Positions 9,290 to 18,332 of a stretch of 64,000 nt of DNA are shown here, piece by piece (within the stretch, counting starts at the first letter, position 1; the number at the start of each line of letters is the position of its first letter). Below the pieces are notes generated by a model. The model had not been told where the DNA came from, did no database searches, and worked only from the letters and a program-made list of their open reading frames with translations. Origin of the DNA: Parabacteroides distasonis (GTDB lineage Bacteria; Bacteroidota; Bacteroidia; Bacteroidales; Tannerellaceae). The stretch covers positions 1 to 64,000 of the forward strand of contig JAFBIR010000011.1 of assembly GCA_021531385.1 (NCBI GenBank). The letters run 5' to 3'. Position numbers and translations under genes: made by a program.

Positions 9290-12200
9290 TTAAAATGTAA
9301 CGTTAACACCGAAGGTGAATGTTCTCGCTCTCGGATAAGAGAAGAAGGTCATGTTCTGACCAAACTTGTTGTCACCCTGTGAAGTACCCTCAGGATCGTA
9401 ACCATTGTAGTCCTTTGAAGTAATCAAGAACAGGTTGTTACCACTTGCATAAACACGCAAGCCAGCCAAACCGATCTTCTTAGCCACTTCAGAATCAAAG
9501 GTGTAACCCAACTGCAACATGTTCAGACGGAGGTAAGAACCGTTGGCGATCCATGAGTCATCAATCGTGGTATCCTGACCCGCATGACCTGAGTTACAGA
9601 GGTAGATAGCCTGCTGCATAGTCTCCGGGTTAGAACCGTTGTATGCGTCATAGAGGATGTTGCTCAAACCGTTGGTGATACCGAAACGGTCGTAGGTTGA
9701 GTGATAGAACTGCTGCATAGTCTCCACACCCCATACGAACTGGAAGTCCATCGTCAAATCGAAGTTCTTGTAAGAGAAGTTGTTGATCCAGCTACCGGTC
9801 CAATCAGGCATACCCTTACCGATGATCTCTTTCTTTTCCGTACGCTTCGCACGACCTACTTGGTTCAAATCGCACAAACCGTTATTGTAGTCCTCCTGCG
9901 TATAAACACCCAGACGACGATAACCGTAGAAGGCACTCATGTTCTCGCCTACACGCAAGATAGACTCAGAACCACCTACCCACCAGTTCATCTCAATATC
10001 CTCGTCGTTCTCACCCAAGTGAAGGATCTTGTTCTTGTTATAGTTCAAGTTCACCGTAGAGCTCCAAGAGAAGTCGTTCGTAGTCACCGGACGCGCGTTG
10101 ATCATCAAGTCCATACCAGAGTTACGTACAGAACCGATGTTCTTATATACCGTAGAGAAACCGGTTGAGTGAGGCAACGGACAGTCAAGCAACAAATCGG
10201 TCGTCTTCTTGTTATAGTAAGCGATGTCGAAGGTCAACTTGTTCTGCCACAAACCGATCTCCATACCTACGTCGAACTGACCAGTCTTCTCCCACTTCAA
10301 ATCGGGGTTCGCCATGGAGCTGATATAAGAATAGGGATTACGAACGTCGTTGATCAACAGCGTACCAGAAGATACACGTGCCAAAGAGCGATACATATCA
10401 ATCTCAGAGTTACCGGTCAAACCGTAGCTGGTGTGCAGCTTCAAGTTGCTGATCGTGTTGTTATCCTTCAAGAAATCCTCCTGAGAGATGTTCCATGCCA
10501 AACCGGCAGAGGGGAAGAATGCATACTTGTTGTTGTCACCAAACTTAGAAGAACCATCGACACGACCCGTAACAGTTGCTGAATAGCGATCCTTATAGGT
10601 ATAAGCCAAACGAACGAAGTAAGAGTTCATTCTCCAACGGTTCCAAGAAGACTCGGGAGATGAAGGAGTCGTACCAGCAGACATGTTATGGTCCTCAAAG
10701 AAGTCATCTGAGAAGCCCTCCGTACGAGCCTTGTTCCAGTTCTGCGTACGCTCTGTCCAAGACAAACCGGCCATCGCATTCAAACGGTGGTCACCGAACA
10801 CCTTGTTGTAAGTCAAATAGGTCTCCTCCTGCCAGTAGAGCGTGTTCCAGTTCTGATACTCTGCCCAACCGTTCGGCATAGAGATGTTATTCAAGCCGAT
10901 AGAAGAATAACCACGATAAGTCTGGTTGTGGTGGTCGATACCCAACTGGGTCTTCAGATCCAAGCCCTCAGCCAAGTGGAAAGTCAACGCTGCATTACCG
11001 AAGATCTGCGTGTTGTAGCGCATACGACGCTGCAAATCCAGGATCATCACGGGGTTAGACATACCCTCGAAACCGAGCACGTCGTTGATAGAAGAAGAGG
11101 TAGAAGTGGTATAGTTACCATTCTTATCCTTAACCGGCAACCAAGGCAACATCTCGATCATCGTACGACGTGCCTCCTGGCCACCACCATCCTCCGGTGT
11201 GTAACGGCCCCAAGTGTGGTTTACCAACACGTTCACTGCGGTTGACAACCAAGGTGTCGGATTCGCATCGTAAGTCATCTTGGCATTGATACGCTTGTTG
11301 TAGGTATTGTTCACGATACCCTGCTGATCCGTGTAGTTCAAGAAAGCACCCATTGAAGAGTTCTTGCCGGCCTGCTGGATATTCAACTGGTGGTTGTGAG
11401 AGACAGCCGTACGAGTTGCCTCATCCTGCCAGTTCGTATCATAAATAGGATTGCCATTCGTGAAATAATCCGGATCGTTGAACCAATCTGTACGGTTCAA
11501 TGACCAGTTCTTGCCCTGGTACTTATTCTCATTCTCCAAACCGATCATGAAGGCATCACACCACTCCTGTGCGGTCATTGTGTCCATCTTGCGGGCAATG
11601 TGGCTTGCGCTAACAGAACCTTGGTAGCTGATCTGTACACCCTCGCCATCCTTCTTACCACGCTTAGTAGTAACCATGATGACACCGTTCGCACCACGCG
11701 CACCATAGATAGCGGCTGCAGAAGCATCCTTCAACACCTCCATAGACTCAATATCGTTCGGGTTCACCAAGTCGAAGTTCTCCATAACGACACCATCCAC
11801 TACATACAACGGGTTAGAAGATGCGTTGATAGTTGCCATACCACGGATCACGACGCGGTTCGAATAAGCACCCGGCTGGCTGGAGTTAGAGAAGATGTTC
11901 ACACCAGACACCTTACCACGCAAGTTATCCAATGCGGAGAAGTTTTGGTTCTTGGTCAACTCATCACCCTTAGCGACACCGATAGAACCAGTTACGTCTG
12001 ATTTACGCATCACACCATAACCAACGACTACGACCTCATCCAATGCCTGAGAGTCCTCGCTCAACGTTACGTTGATAGCCGCCTGATTGCCTACGGTGAT
12101 TTCCTGAGAAAGGTAACCGATGTAAGAGAACACCAATACATCACTTGCAGAAACACCCTCGATGGTATAGTTACCGTCGAAATCGGTGATCGTACCGTTT

Positions 12201-12427
12201 GTCGTACCTTTAACAACTACGTTAGCGCCAATAACCGGCTCGCCGGTAGCGTCAACGACTACACCTGTCACCTTCTTGCCTTGCTGAACGACCATAGCGT
12301 TTGCGTCACCTGTTGTCACAGGGGCTGCCAACGCTCCGCTCACTGAGAACGCAGAAAGCAACAAACAGAACATAGAGGCTTTTGCTACTCCTTGTACGGA
12401 GAACAGCTTCGATTCATTCTTTGTCAT
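9290..12427 (-). CDS. SusC/RagA TonB-dependent glycan importer
   Basis: Outer-membrane TonB-dependent transporter of 1045 residues, normal SusC length. Order of parts: a long N-terminal export signal ending around LAAP (residue 35), a carboxypeptidase-regulatory-like beta-sandwich (about 50-125, VTGVVVDATGEPVIGANV), the TonB box DEVVVVGYG at 130-138, the plug domain with the SusC signature NPLYVVDGV and GANGVIMVTTKRG, then the 22-strand barrel ending in the aromatic-terminated FGVNVTF. It imports oligosaccharides using TonB energy, with the downstream SusD as lid. The gene has a long leader of about 145 nt from the -7 element at 12580-12587. No regulator (HTCS, SusR or anti-sigma/sigma pair) is adjacent. 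Confidence 0.97.
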   Translation of the reverse strand: MTKNESKLFSVQGVAKASMFCLLLSAFSVSGALAAPVTTGDANAMVVQQGKKVTGVVVDATGEPVIGANVVVKGTTNGTITDFDGNYTIEGVSASDVLVFSYIGYLSQEITVGNQAAINVTLSEDSQALDEVVVVGYGVMRKSDVTGSIGVAKGDELTKNQNFSALDNLRGKVSGVNIFSNSSQPGAYSNRVVIRGMATINASSNPLYVVDGVVMENFDLVNPNDIESMEVLKDASAAAIYGARGANGVIMVTTKRGKKDGEGVQISYQGSVSASHIARKMDTMTAQEWCDAFMIGLENENKYQGKNWSLNRTDWFNDPDYFTNGNPIYDTNWQDEATRTAVSHNHQLNIQQAGKNSSMGAFLNYTDQQGIVNNTYNKRINAKMTYDANPTPWLSTAVNVLVNHTWGRYTPEDGGGQEARRTMIEMLPWLPVKDKNGNYTTSTSSSINDVLGFEGMSNPVMILDLQRRMRYNTQIFGNAALTFHLAEGLDLKTQLGIDHHNQTYRGYSSIGLNNISMPNGWAEYQNWNTLYWQEETYLTYNKVFGDHRLNAMAGLSWTERTQNWNKARTEGFSDDFFEDHNMSAGTTPSSPESSWNRWRMNSYFVRLAYTYKDRYSATVTGRVDGSSKFGDNNKYAFFPSAGLAWNISQEDFLKDNNTISNLKLHTSYGLTGNSEIDMYRSLARVSSGTLLINDVRNPYSYISSMANPDLKWEKTGQFDVGMEIGLWQNKLTFDIAYYNKKTTDLLLDCPLPHSTGFSTVYKNIGSVRNSGMDLMINARPVTTNDFSWSSTVNLNYNKNKILHLGENDEDIEMNWWVGGSESILRVGENMSAFYGYRRLGVYTQEDYNNGLCDLNQVGRAKRTEKKEIIGKGMPDWTGSWINNFSYKNFDLTMDFQFVWGVETMQQFYHSTYDRFGITNGLSNILYDAYNGSNPETMQQAIYLCNSGHAGQDTTIDDSWIANGSYLRLNMLQLGYTFDSEVAKKIGLAGLRVYASGNNLFLITSKDYNGYDPEGTSQGDNKFGQNMTFFSYPRARTFTFGVNVTF

Positions 12428-12579
12428 CTTACTTTGTTTTTAAATTAAGTTTAGATAGATCTAAGTTTATCTATAGTTTACTTTTCTCTTTTAATTTCGT
12501 CAATCTCCACGCAGGTGTTTTCACGGAACTGCCAGAGCCATTAGTTTCCCGTTTTTACTTTGTTTGCAAAAAACTGCCG

Positions 12580-12587
12580 CAAATGTA
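12580..12587 (-). promoter_or_regulatory. -7 promoter element of susC
   Basis: TACATTTG on the minus strand fits TAnnTTTG exactly. It predicts a 5' leader of roughly 145 nt, long enough for post-transcriptional control as seen in other Bacteroides PULs. A good -33 TTTG was not found. Confidence 0.5.
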
Positions 12588-12807
12588 GTGCTTTTTCCGC
12601 AATTAAAACACTTTTCGCCACAATAATATTATCCTTTATCCTAAAAAAGATCATTAGCTCATTCGTCTTCGACCACAAACCACCTCCCCCGCCCTCTTCA
12701 ACTAAGCGCATTCTTCTCCCCAGTTAGGTAAATATTTTCCTCCCGTTGGAAAAAAAATTATATCCAGGTAGAAACGCAAAAATACCGCTGGGTATATCCA
12801 GCCTCCA

Positions 12808-12866
12808 TCATTACTAATGACCAAGCTCTGTCATTAATAATGTCGAAGGTCGGTCATTGGTAATGA
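12808..12866. repeat. Palindrome array A: three units at exact 23-bp spacing
   Basis: TCATTACTAATGA starts at 12808, TCATTAATAATGT at 12831 and TCATTGGTAATGA at 12854. Each is a near-perfect 13-bp palindrome (TCATTA-N-TAATGA) followed by a 10-nt spacer, CCAAGCTCTG in the first unit, with CCAAG recurring after the third. The last palindrome ends 97 bp before the -7 box of the DUF4199 gene. The same unit recurs at 60412-60470. Confidence 0.85.
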
Positions 12867-12962
12867 CCAAGACGAGAAGCCGTGATCTTGCTTCTCAACG
12901 GTTGACAGTGATAAATAGGCGAAATGGCATTCCAAATGCTCAAACAATTCCAAGAATCTCCT

Positions 12963-12970
12963 TATCTTTG
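12963..12970 (+). promoter_or_regulatory. -7 promoter element of the DUF4199 operon
   Basis: TATCTTTG matches TAnnTTTG and lies 33 nt before the ATG at 13003. No clear -33 element is visible at the expected distance. Confidence 0.55.
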
Positions 12971-13002
12971 CAAATTCAAAATGAAACAGCAAGATTAAGT
13001 AG

Positions 13003-13533
13003 ATGCAAGAAAACAAGAGCATATTATTGACCAGTGCGATGTCATTCGGATTCGGGATGGGTTGCTATTGGGTGTTTAAATACCTATTTTTCATGTTTAG
13101 CCTCCAAATGCCCCTGCTGAGCAGCCTCTATTGGGGCATGACCATTATGGTACCCTACATCGCTTATCGTTTCACGAAACGGTATCGAGAGCAATTGGGC
13201 GGAAAGATTGGTTTCTTCCACGCCTGGCAATTTGGCATCCTGCTCTATTTCTTCGCCGCCTTGATCGTGTCGTTGGCGCACTATGGCTTTTATCGCTACA
13301 TCGCCCCGGATGATTTCTTGACCAACTCTATCAGCGAAGCGGTCAACCTCTTGCAAAACAGCCAAATCGACAATCAGTTGATCCAGTCGTTGCAAGAGGT
13401 TCGGATCACACCGATCCAAATGGCTATTCAAGGCATTTTCAACAACCTCTTTTACGGCATTATTTTCTCGATTCCCGTAGCTGCCTTGCTTTGCCGGAAC
13501 AATACTTCCGGACGAATTACAGACAACCGCTGA
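13003..13533 (+). CDS. DUF4199 family membrane protein
   Basis: Small integral membrane protein of 176 residues. Four hydrophobic segments can be read at about residues 8-30, 36-55, 72-95 and 145-163, with a polar stretch between the third and fourth (QNSQIDNQLIQSLQEVRITP). This matches the DUF4199 family, common in Bacteroidota and usually encoded beside a GT2 glycosyltransferase, as here. No catalytic residues or function are known. It is the first gene of a rightward operon, 36 nt upstream of the glycosyltransferase, and probably works with it in membrane-linked sugar transfer; that is inference from the conserved pairing. Confidence 0.85.
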   Translation: MQENKSILLTSAMSFGFGMGCYWVFKYLFFMFSLQMPLLSSLYWGMTIMVPYIAYRFTKRYREQLGGKIGFFHAWQFGILLYFFAALIVSLAHYGFYRYIAPDDFLTNSISEAVNLLQNSQIDNQLIQSLQEVRITPIQMAIQGIFNNLFYGIIFSIPVAALLCRNNTSGRITDNR

Positions 13534-13569
13534 ATCGAAACATCTATATAATAAAATAAGGTATAAGCA

Positions 13570-14520
13570 ATGGATATTTCAGTTGTTATCCCCCTGTTTA
13601 ACGAAGCTGAGTCGCTGCCTGAACTGTTCGAGTGGATTGAGCGGGTGATGAAGGCAAATGGATTTAGCTATGAAATCATTTTCGTCAACGACGGTAGTAC
13701 AGACAACTCATGGGAGGTGATCGAACAGTTGCGACAACGCTCCCCCTACGTGCATGGCATCAAGTTCCGGAGAAACTATGGAAAGTCGCCAGCTTTGCAT
13801 TGTGGCTTCCAACGCGCAGAGGGAGACGTGGTAATCACTATGGATGCGGATTTGCAGGATAGCCCTGACGAGATCCCAGAGTTGTATCGCATGATCAAGG
13901 AGGATGGCTACGATTTAGTGTCCGGCTGGAAGAAGAAACGCTATGACCCGCTCTCGAAGACTATCCCGACCAAGCTGTTCAACGCCACGGCACGTAAGTT
14001 CTCGGGCATCCATAACCTGCATGATTTCAACTGCGGCTTAAAGGCTTATCGCAAGGAGGTAATCAAGAATATCGAGGTGTACAACGATATGCACCGCTAC
14101 ATCCCCTATTTAGCGAAAATCGCCGGTTTCACAAAGATTGGCGAGAAGGTGGTGCATCACCAAGCACGCAAATATGGCACGACGAAGTTTGGCTTGGATC
14201 GTTTCGTCAATGGCTATCTGGATCTGATCACGCTTTGGTTCACCTCCAAGTTCGGCAAGAAGCCAATGCACTTCTTCGGTTTGTGGGGCAGCGTGATGTT
14301 CCTGATTGGTTTCATTGCTTTGGTGGCTGTCTTGGGTTTGAAACTTGCCTCCCTCTATTCGGGCGATTTGCGTCCGTTGGTGGCACTCTCGCCCTACTTC
14401 TACATCTCGCTGACCGCCATGATCTTGGGTACACAGCTCTTCCTGGCTGGTTTCATCGGGGAATTGATCTCACGCAACGCACCCAACCGCAACAAGTATA
14501 AAATAGAGAAAGAGTTATGA
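13570..14520 (+). CDS. GT2 glycosyltransferase, polyprenyl-phosphate sugar type
   Basis: Cytoplasmic-face glycosyltransferase of 316 residues, similar to dolichol-phosphate mannosyltransferase and GtrB/ArnC proteins, which move a sugar from a nucleotide onto undecaprenyl phosphate. The GT-A fold shows VVIPLFNEAESLPEL at the N-terminus, FVNDGSTDNS near residue 40 and the metal-binding MDADLQD with Asp92 and Asp94. DFNCGLKAY and KYGTTKFG are family-typical. Two transmembrane helices follow at about 235-260 and 270-300. It overlaps the nitroreductase gene by 4 nt (ATGA). The donor sugar cannot be read from sequence. Confidence 0.92.
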   Translation: MDISVVIPLFNEAESLPELFEWIERVMKANGFSYEIIFVNDGSTDNSWEVIEQLRQRSPYVHGIKFRRNYGKSPALHCGFQRAEGDVVITMDADLQDSPDEIPELYRMIKEDGYDLVSGWKKKRYDPLSKTIPTKLFNATARKFSGIHNLHDFNCGLKAYRKEVIKNIEVYNDMHRYIPYLAKIAGFTKIGEKVVHHQARKYGTTKFGLDRFVNGYLDLITLWFTSKFGKKPMHFFGLWGSVMFLIGFIALVAVLGLKLASLYSGDLRPLVALSPYFYISLTAMILGTQLFLAGFIGELISRNAPNRNKYKIEKEL

Positions 14521-15032
14521 ATTTCCTGGAATTAGCACGTAAGCGCTGCTCCGTCCGCCAATATAGCGATCGGAGCGTAGAGCCGGAGAAGATGGATTAT
14601 GTACTGGAGGCAGCTCGACTGGCTCCCTCGGCTGTTAACAAGCAACCTTGGCACATCCTACTGATCGAGAGCAAGGAGAAACGGCAGCAGTTGCAGAGTT
14701 GCTACGACCGAGAATGGTTCAAGCAAGCTCCCCTCTACTTGATTGTCTGTGGCAATCATGCAGAGAGTTGGAAACGGGCGGAAGATGGCAAGGATCATGT
14801 AGATGTGGACGTGGCGATCCTGACGGAGCATCTCTGCTTAGCGGCAGCCGAACAGGGTTTAGGCACCTGCTGGGTATGCAATTTCAACGTGGCTCGTTGC
14901 AAGCAACTGTTCAACCTGCCCGAAGACCTCGAACCTGTTGTTTTACTGCCCCTTGGCTATCCAGCTGATGAATCAGCTTTTGAAGGGGAAAAGAAGCGGA
15001 AAGCACTCACTGAGATTTATGCACATCATTGA
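14517..15032 (+). CDS. Nitroreductase family flavoprotein
   Basis: FMN-dependent oxidoreductase of 171 residues, slightly short for the family. Flavin-binding residues are visible as RCSVRQYSDR near the N-terminus and APSAVNKQPWHIL at about 36-48, with a C-terminal GLGTCWVCNF and LPLGYPAD. Members reduce nitro groups, quinones or unsaturated carbonyls with NAD(P)H; the natural substrate is unknown. The start codon overlaps the stop of the glycosyltransferase gene, and its own 3' end overlaps the MntP start by 14 nt, so it is tightly coupled in the operon. A second, unrelated copy lies at 20196-20765. Confidence 0.9.
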   Translation: MNFLELARKRCSVRQYSDRSVEPEKMDYVLEAARLAPSAVNKQPWHILLIESKEKRQQLQSCYDREWFKQAPLYLIVCGNHAESWKRAEDGKDHVDVDVAILTEHLCLAAAEQGLGTCWVCNFNVARCKQLFNLPEDLEPVVLLPLGYPADESAFEGEKKRKALTEIYAHH

Positions 15033-15585
15033 GATCATTCTTTTGGCGATTGGGTTGTCGATGGACAGCTTGGCGGTTTCCGTCACCGGAGGTGCGATGA
15101 TGAAGCAGCGCTATTCCGCAGGCAATGCCTTGAAAATGGCCACTGTATTAGGCCTCTTCCAAGCGGGATTAACCGCTATCGGGTATCTGATCGGTGTCGG
15201 TTTCGAGCGCTTCATCACCACAGTGGATCATTGGATCGCCTTTGGATTACTGCTTTACTTGGGAGGCAAGATGGTGTATGAGAGCTTTCAGCATCAAGAA
15301 GAGGAAGAGGGATTCGACCCGCTTTGCCTCCGTACACTCTGCACCTTGGGCGTGGCAACCAGTATCGACGCCATGGCTGTTGGCATCTCATTGGCGGTAC
15401 TCCGCTCTCCCATCGTGTTAGAAGCAACGATCATCGGCATCGTTACACTCCTGATCTCCGCTTTCGGTGTCTTTTTTGGCAACCAAGTGGGCCGGAGGAT
15501 CGACCTTAAATTGGATTTAATCGGTGGCGTGATCTTGATTGGTCTCGGCACCAAAATATTAATAGAACACACTGTGTTAGCATGA
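15019..15585 (+). CDS. mntP: MntP-type manganese efflux pump
   Basis: Inner-membrane manganese exporter of 189 residues. I start it at the ATG at 15019 (MHIIEIILLAIGLSMDSLAV) rather than the upstream TTG at 14938, because the family begins directly with the first membrane helix. The inverted-repeat signature is clear: GLSMDSLAVSVTGG in helix 1 and ATSIDAMAVGISLAVL in helix 4, each with the conserved Asp-(S/A)-(L/M)-Ala-V pattern needed for transport. Six helices can be traced. It overlaps the nitroreductase by 14 nt and the dehydratase by 4 nt (ATGA). No manganese riboswitch (yybP-ykoY type) is recognisable, and the operon position leaves little room for one. Confidence 0.92.
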   Translation: MHIIEIILLAIGLSMDSLAVSVTGGAMMKQRYSAGNALKMATVLGLFQAGLTAIGYLIGVGFERFITTVDHWIAFGLLLYLGGKMVYESFQHQEEEEGFDPLCLRTLCTLGVATSIDAMAVGISLAVLRSPIVLEATIIGIVTLLISAFGVFFGNQVGRRIDLKLDLIGGVILIGLGTKILIEHTVLA

Positions 15586-18308
15586 TTAGTCAATCATTAC
15601 GTCAATTGGCACCGGAGTTGGATTCACTCCGGTTGGGCAGCGGCTGGAAGATCGAAGAGTTGAGCAAGCCGCAAATTATCGTGGAAAGCAGCTACGGGCA
15701 TAGTCATCCCGGTAGCGCCCATCTGAATCAATTGGTGGCAGAGGCAGACACTGGTATTCAAGCTGCAGGCGGACGGGCTGCCCATTACTTCGTGACCGAC
15801 ATTTGCGACGGTGAGGCACAAGGGCATGACGGTATGAATTACTCGCTTGTATCGAGAGACATTATGGCAGCCATGATGGAGATCCATGTGAAAGCGACCC
15901 CCTTCGATGCCGGTGTCTTCATCGCCAGCTGCGACAAGTCGGTGCCTGCCCATCTGATGGCCATCGCCCGACTCAACATGCCGGCTGTATTCATGCCCGG
16001 TGGCATCATGAAAGCAGGTCCTAACCTGCTGACTTTGGAGCAAATTGGCACTTATAGCGCCCAATATGAACGAAAAGAGATTAGCGAAGCGCAATTCATG
16101 GCGTATAAACGGGATGCTTGTCCTGCTTGTGGCGCTTGCTCGTTTATGGGTACCGCCTCTACAATGCAGATCATGGCGGAGGCGTTAGGTATTGCTCTAC
16201 CCGGATCGGCCTTGATCCCCACTCATCTGCCCGTTTTGAAGCAAATGACACAACGAGCTGGCGAACGGGCATTAGGTTTGGCGAAAGAGGGATTGAAACC
16301 GTCAGACATCCTGACACTGAAGGCGTTCGAGAATGCCATCATGGTTCACGCGGCTATCGCCGGTTCCAGCAATAGCTTGTTGCACCTACCGGCCATCGCC
16401 CACGAGTTGGGCATTGAGTTGCCATCGGAACGATTCGACGAGATCCATCGCCATATCCCTTATCTTTTGAATATCCGTCCCAGTGGCTATTGGCCGGGTG
16501 AATACTTCTGGTATGCCGGCGGAGTACCAGCTATTATGGAAGAGATCAAAGAACACTTACACTTAGACGTGATGACCGTTACCGGCCAGACAGTAGGCGA
16601 GAACTTGGCCGCACTGAAAGCGAACGGTTTCTATGAGCAGTGTCATGCCTACCTCACCGCCAAAGGGGTAAAACCGGAAGAGGTGATCAAACCGCATACG
16701 AATCCGATCAGCCCTCAAGGCGCAATCGCTATCTTGAAAGGCAACTTAGCTCCAGAGGGAGCTGTCGTGAAACACTCCGCCATCTCGCCGAAACTGATGG
16801 ACGTGGTACTCAAGGCACGGGTATTTGACTGCGAGGAGCGCGCCATCGAAGCGGTCTTACAAAAGCAAATACATCCAGGAGAGGCACTCTTCATCCGTTA
16901 CGAAGGGCCCAAGGGAAGCGGTATGCCGGAGATGTTCTACACAACCGAGGCCATCGCCTCCGATCCAACGCTGGTAGAGACAATCGCCTTGATCACAGAC
17001 GGACGCTTCTCTGGTGCGACACGTGGCCCTGCCATTGGTCACGTCTCTCCCGAAGCTTCGGAGGGAGGCCCCATCGCTTTGGTGGAGAATGACGATCTGA
17101 TTCACATTGACATTCCAAACCGTCGCTTAGCTATTGTGGGTGTACAGGGAGAATCCCAATCAGAGGAACAAATCACCGAGATCTTAGCGGAACGCAAACG
17201 TCATTGGCAACGTCCAACGGCTGCCACTCGCACAGGAATCTTATCGACCTACACCCGCAACAGCGTCTCCCCCATGAAGGGAGGTTATCTCCTATCGTTC
17301 CTATTGGCCGTTGTACTCTCTTTCTTTACCGCTTGCACAGAGAAAACGGAGTATTACGAAGAGAGTGGTACGGTGTTTGGCACGCTCTACCATATTAAAT
17401 ATGAATCCAGCCAACTCTTGACCGACTCCATCGACCAAGAGTTGCAGCGTTTTAACCTCTCGCTCAACCCCTTCAATCCCAATTCCATCATCGCCAAAGT
17501 GAACAACAACGAGCCCGTGGCGGTGGATGCGTGGTTCAAGGAGGTATTTAACAAGGCGCAAATGATCTCTCGCCAGTCGGATGGTGCTTTCGACATTACC
17601 TGCGCTCCGTTGGTGAATCTCTGGGGCTTTGGTTTCAAGAAGATGGATGAGGTGACTCCCGAAAAGATCGACAGCTTGAAAACCTTTGTTGGTTATCAAA
17701 AGGTACGGTTGGAAGGAGATCAAATCGTGAAAGCCGATCCTCGCTTGATGTTAGATTGCGCAGCAATCGCAAAGGGGTATGCTTGCGACGTGATCACTCG
17801 CCTGCTGGAGCGACAAGGAGTGAAGAATTACATGGTGGAGATTGGCGGAGAGGTAACAATGAATGGTGTCAATCCTGCCGGTACAGGTTGGCGCATCGGC
17901 ATTAACAAACCAGAAGATAATCAAGAAGGAATGCGCAATGATGTGGAAGAGGTGGTGCAGCTGAATCGTAAAGGTGGTATTGCCACCTCCGGTGACTATC
18001 GCAACTTCTACGTGAAAGATGGGAAAAAGTACGCACACACCATCAATCCAGCCACTGGCTACCCTGCTGGGCAAAACGTGCTGAGTGCCACAATCGTCGC
18101 TAACGATTGCATGACAGCAGATGCCTATGCCACCACCTGCATGGTGTTGGGTCTGGAGCGTGCGCAACAGTTGATCGGCTCCATCCCCGATGTGGATTAT
18201 TTCTTGATCTACGCCGACTCAACCGGTAGGCAACGCGTGGCTTACTCTGAAGGTATGCTCCGCTACCTGCCGAACCGCAAGGAGTTGGCGGTATTGGAGA
18301 ATCCATAA
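15582..18308 (+). CDS. IlvD/Edd-family dehydratase joined in frame to an ApbE-like FMN transferase
   Basis: One uninterrupted 908-codon frame holds two unrelated proteins. Residues 1-564 are an iron-sulfur dehydratase of the IlvD/Edd family (dihydroxy-acid or sugar-acid type): DICDG (Cys75), SCDKS (Cys117), CPACGAC (Cys180, 183, 186) and the C-terminal ITDGRFSGATRG at 471-482. Residues 565-908 are a complete ApbE FAD:protein FMN transferase: SDGAFDITCAPLV, LDCAAIAKGYACD, SGDYRNFYV, HTINPATGYP and TADAYATTCMV. The join is abnormal because residues 565-585 (M565, lipobox FTAC, Cys585) form a lipoprotein signal, which belongs at an N-terminus. The ATG at 17274 may be a separate start for ApbE, with the dehydratase having lost its own stop. 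A true fusion, two nested products, or a lost stop in this strain or assembly are all possible. It starts in a 4-nt overlap with mntP. Confidence 0.85.
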   Translation: MISQSLRQLAPELDSLRLGSGWKIEELSKPQIIVESSYGHSHPGSAHLNQLVAEADTGIQAAGGRAAHYFVTDICDGEAQGHDGMNYSLVSRDIMAAMMEIHVKATPFDAGVFIASCDKSVPAHLMAIARLNMPAVFMPGGIMKAGPNLLTLEQIGTYSAQYERKEISEAQFMAYKRDACPACGACSFMGTASTMQIMAEALGIALPGSALIPTHLPVLKQMTQRAGERALGLAKEGLKPSDILTLKAFENAIMVHAAIAGSSNSLLHLPAIAHELGIELPSERFDEIHRHIPYLLNIRPSGYWPGEYFWYAGGVPAIMEEIKEHLHLDVMTVTGQTVGENLAALKANGFYEQCHAYLTAKGVKPEEVIKPHTNPISPQGAIAILKGNLAPEGAVVKHSAISPKLMDVVLKARVFDCEERAIEAVLQKQIHPGEALFIRYEGPKGSGMPEMFYTTEAIASDPTLVETIALITDGRFSGATRGPAIGHVSPEASEGGPIALVENDDLIHIDIPNRRLAIVGVQGESQSEEQITEILAERKRHWQRPTAATRTGILSTYTRNSVSPMKGGYLLSFLLAVVLSFFTACTEKTEYYEESGTVFGTLYHIKYESSQLLTDSIDQELQRFNLSLNPFNPNSIIAKVNNNEPVAVDAWFKEVFNKAQMISRQSDGAFDITCAPLVNLWGFGFKKMDEVTPEKIDSLKTFVGYQKVRLEGDQIVKADPRLMLDCAAIAKGYACDVITRLLERQGVKNYMVEIGGEVTMNGVNPAGTGWRIGINKPEDNQEGMRNDVEEVVQLNRKGGIATSGDYRNFYVKDGKKYAHTINPATGYPAGQNVLSATIVANDCMTADAYATTCMVLGLERAQQLIGSIPDVDYFLIYADSTGRQRVAYSEGMLRYLPNRKELAVLENP

Positions 18309-18332
18309 GCCCGACAACCGTTACAGCGGCCA

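Larger units (their letters stand above)
12428..13002. other. 575-base divergent intergenic region
   Basis: This gap separates the leftward susC from the rightward DUF4199 gene. It holds the susC leader, a -7 element for each direction and a three-unit palindrome array. In addition TATATCCAG appears twice (about 12761 and 12792). I see no supported coding sequence; a 62-codon minus-strand frame overlapping the repeat has no protein-like pattern. Confidence 0.6.

Noticed and set aside
12480-12600. Riboswitch in the susC leader
   Set aside because: No known class or stable fold could be recognised by reading.
12834-13022. 62-codon minus-strand frame in the susC/DUF4199 gap
   Set aside because: Runs across array A and over the start of DUF4199, with no protein family features.
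14938-15018. N-terminal extension of MntP from a TTG codon
   Set aside because: The added residues are polar and lie within the nitroreductase gene; the family starts at the membrane helix at 15019.
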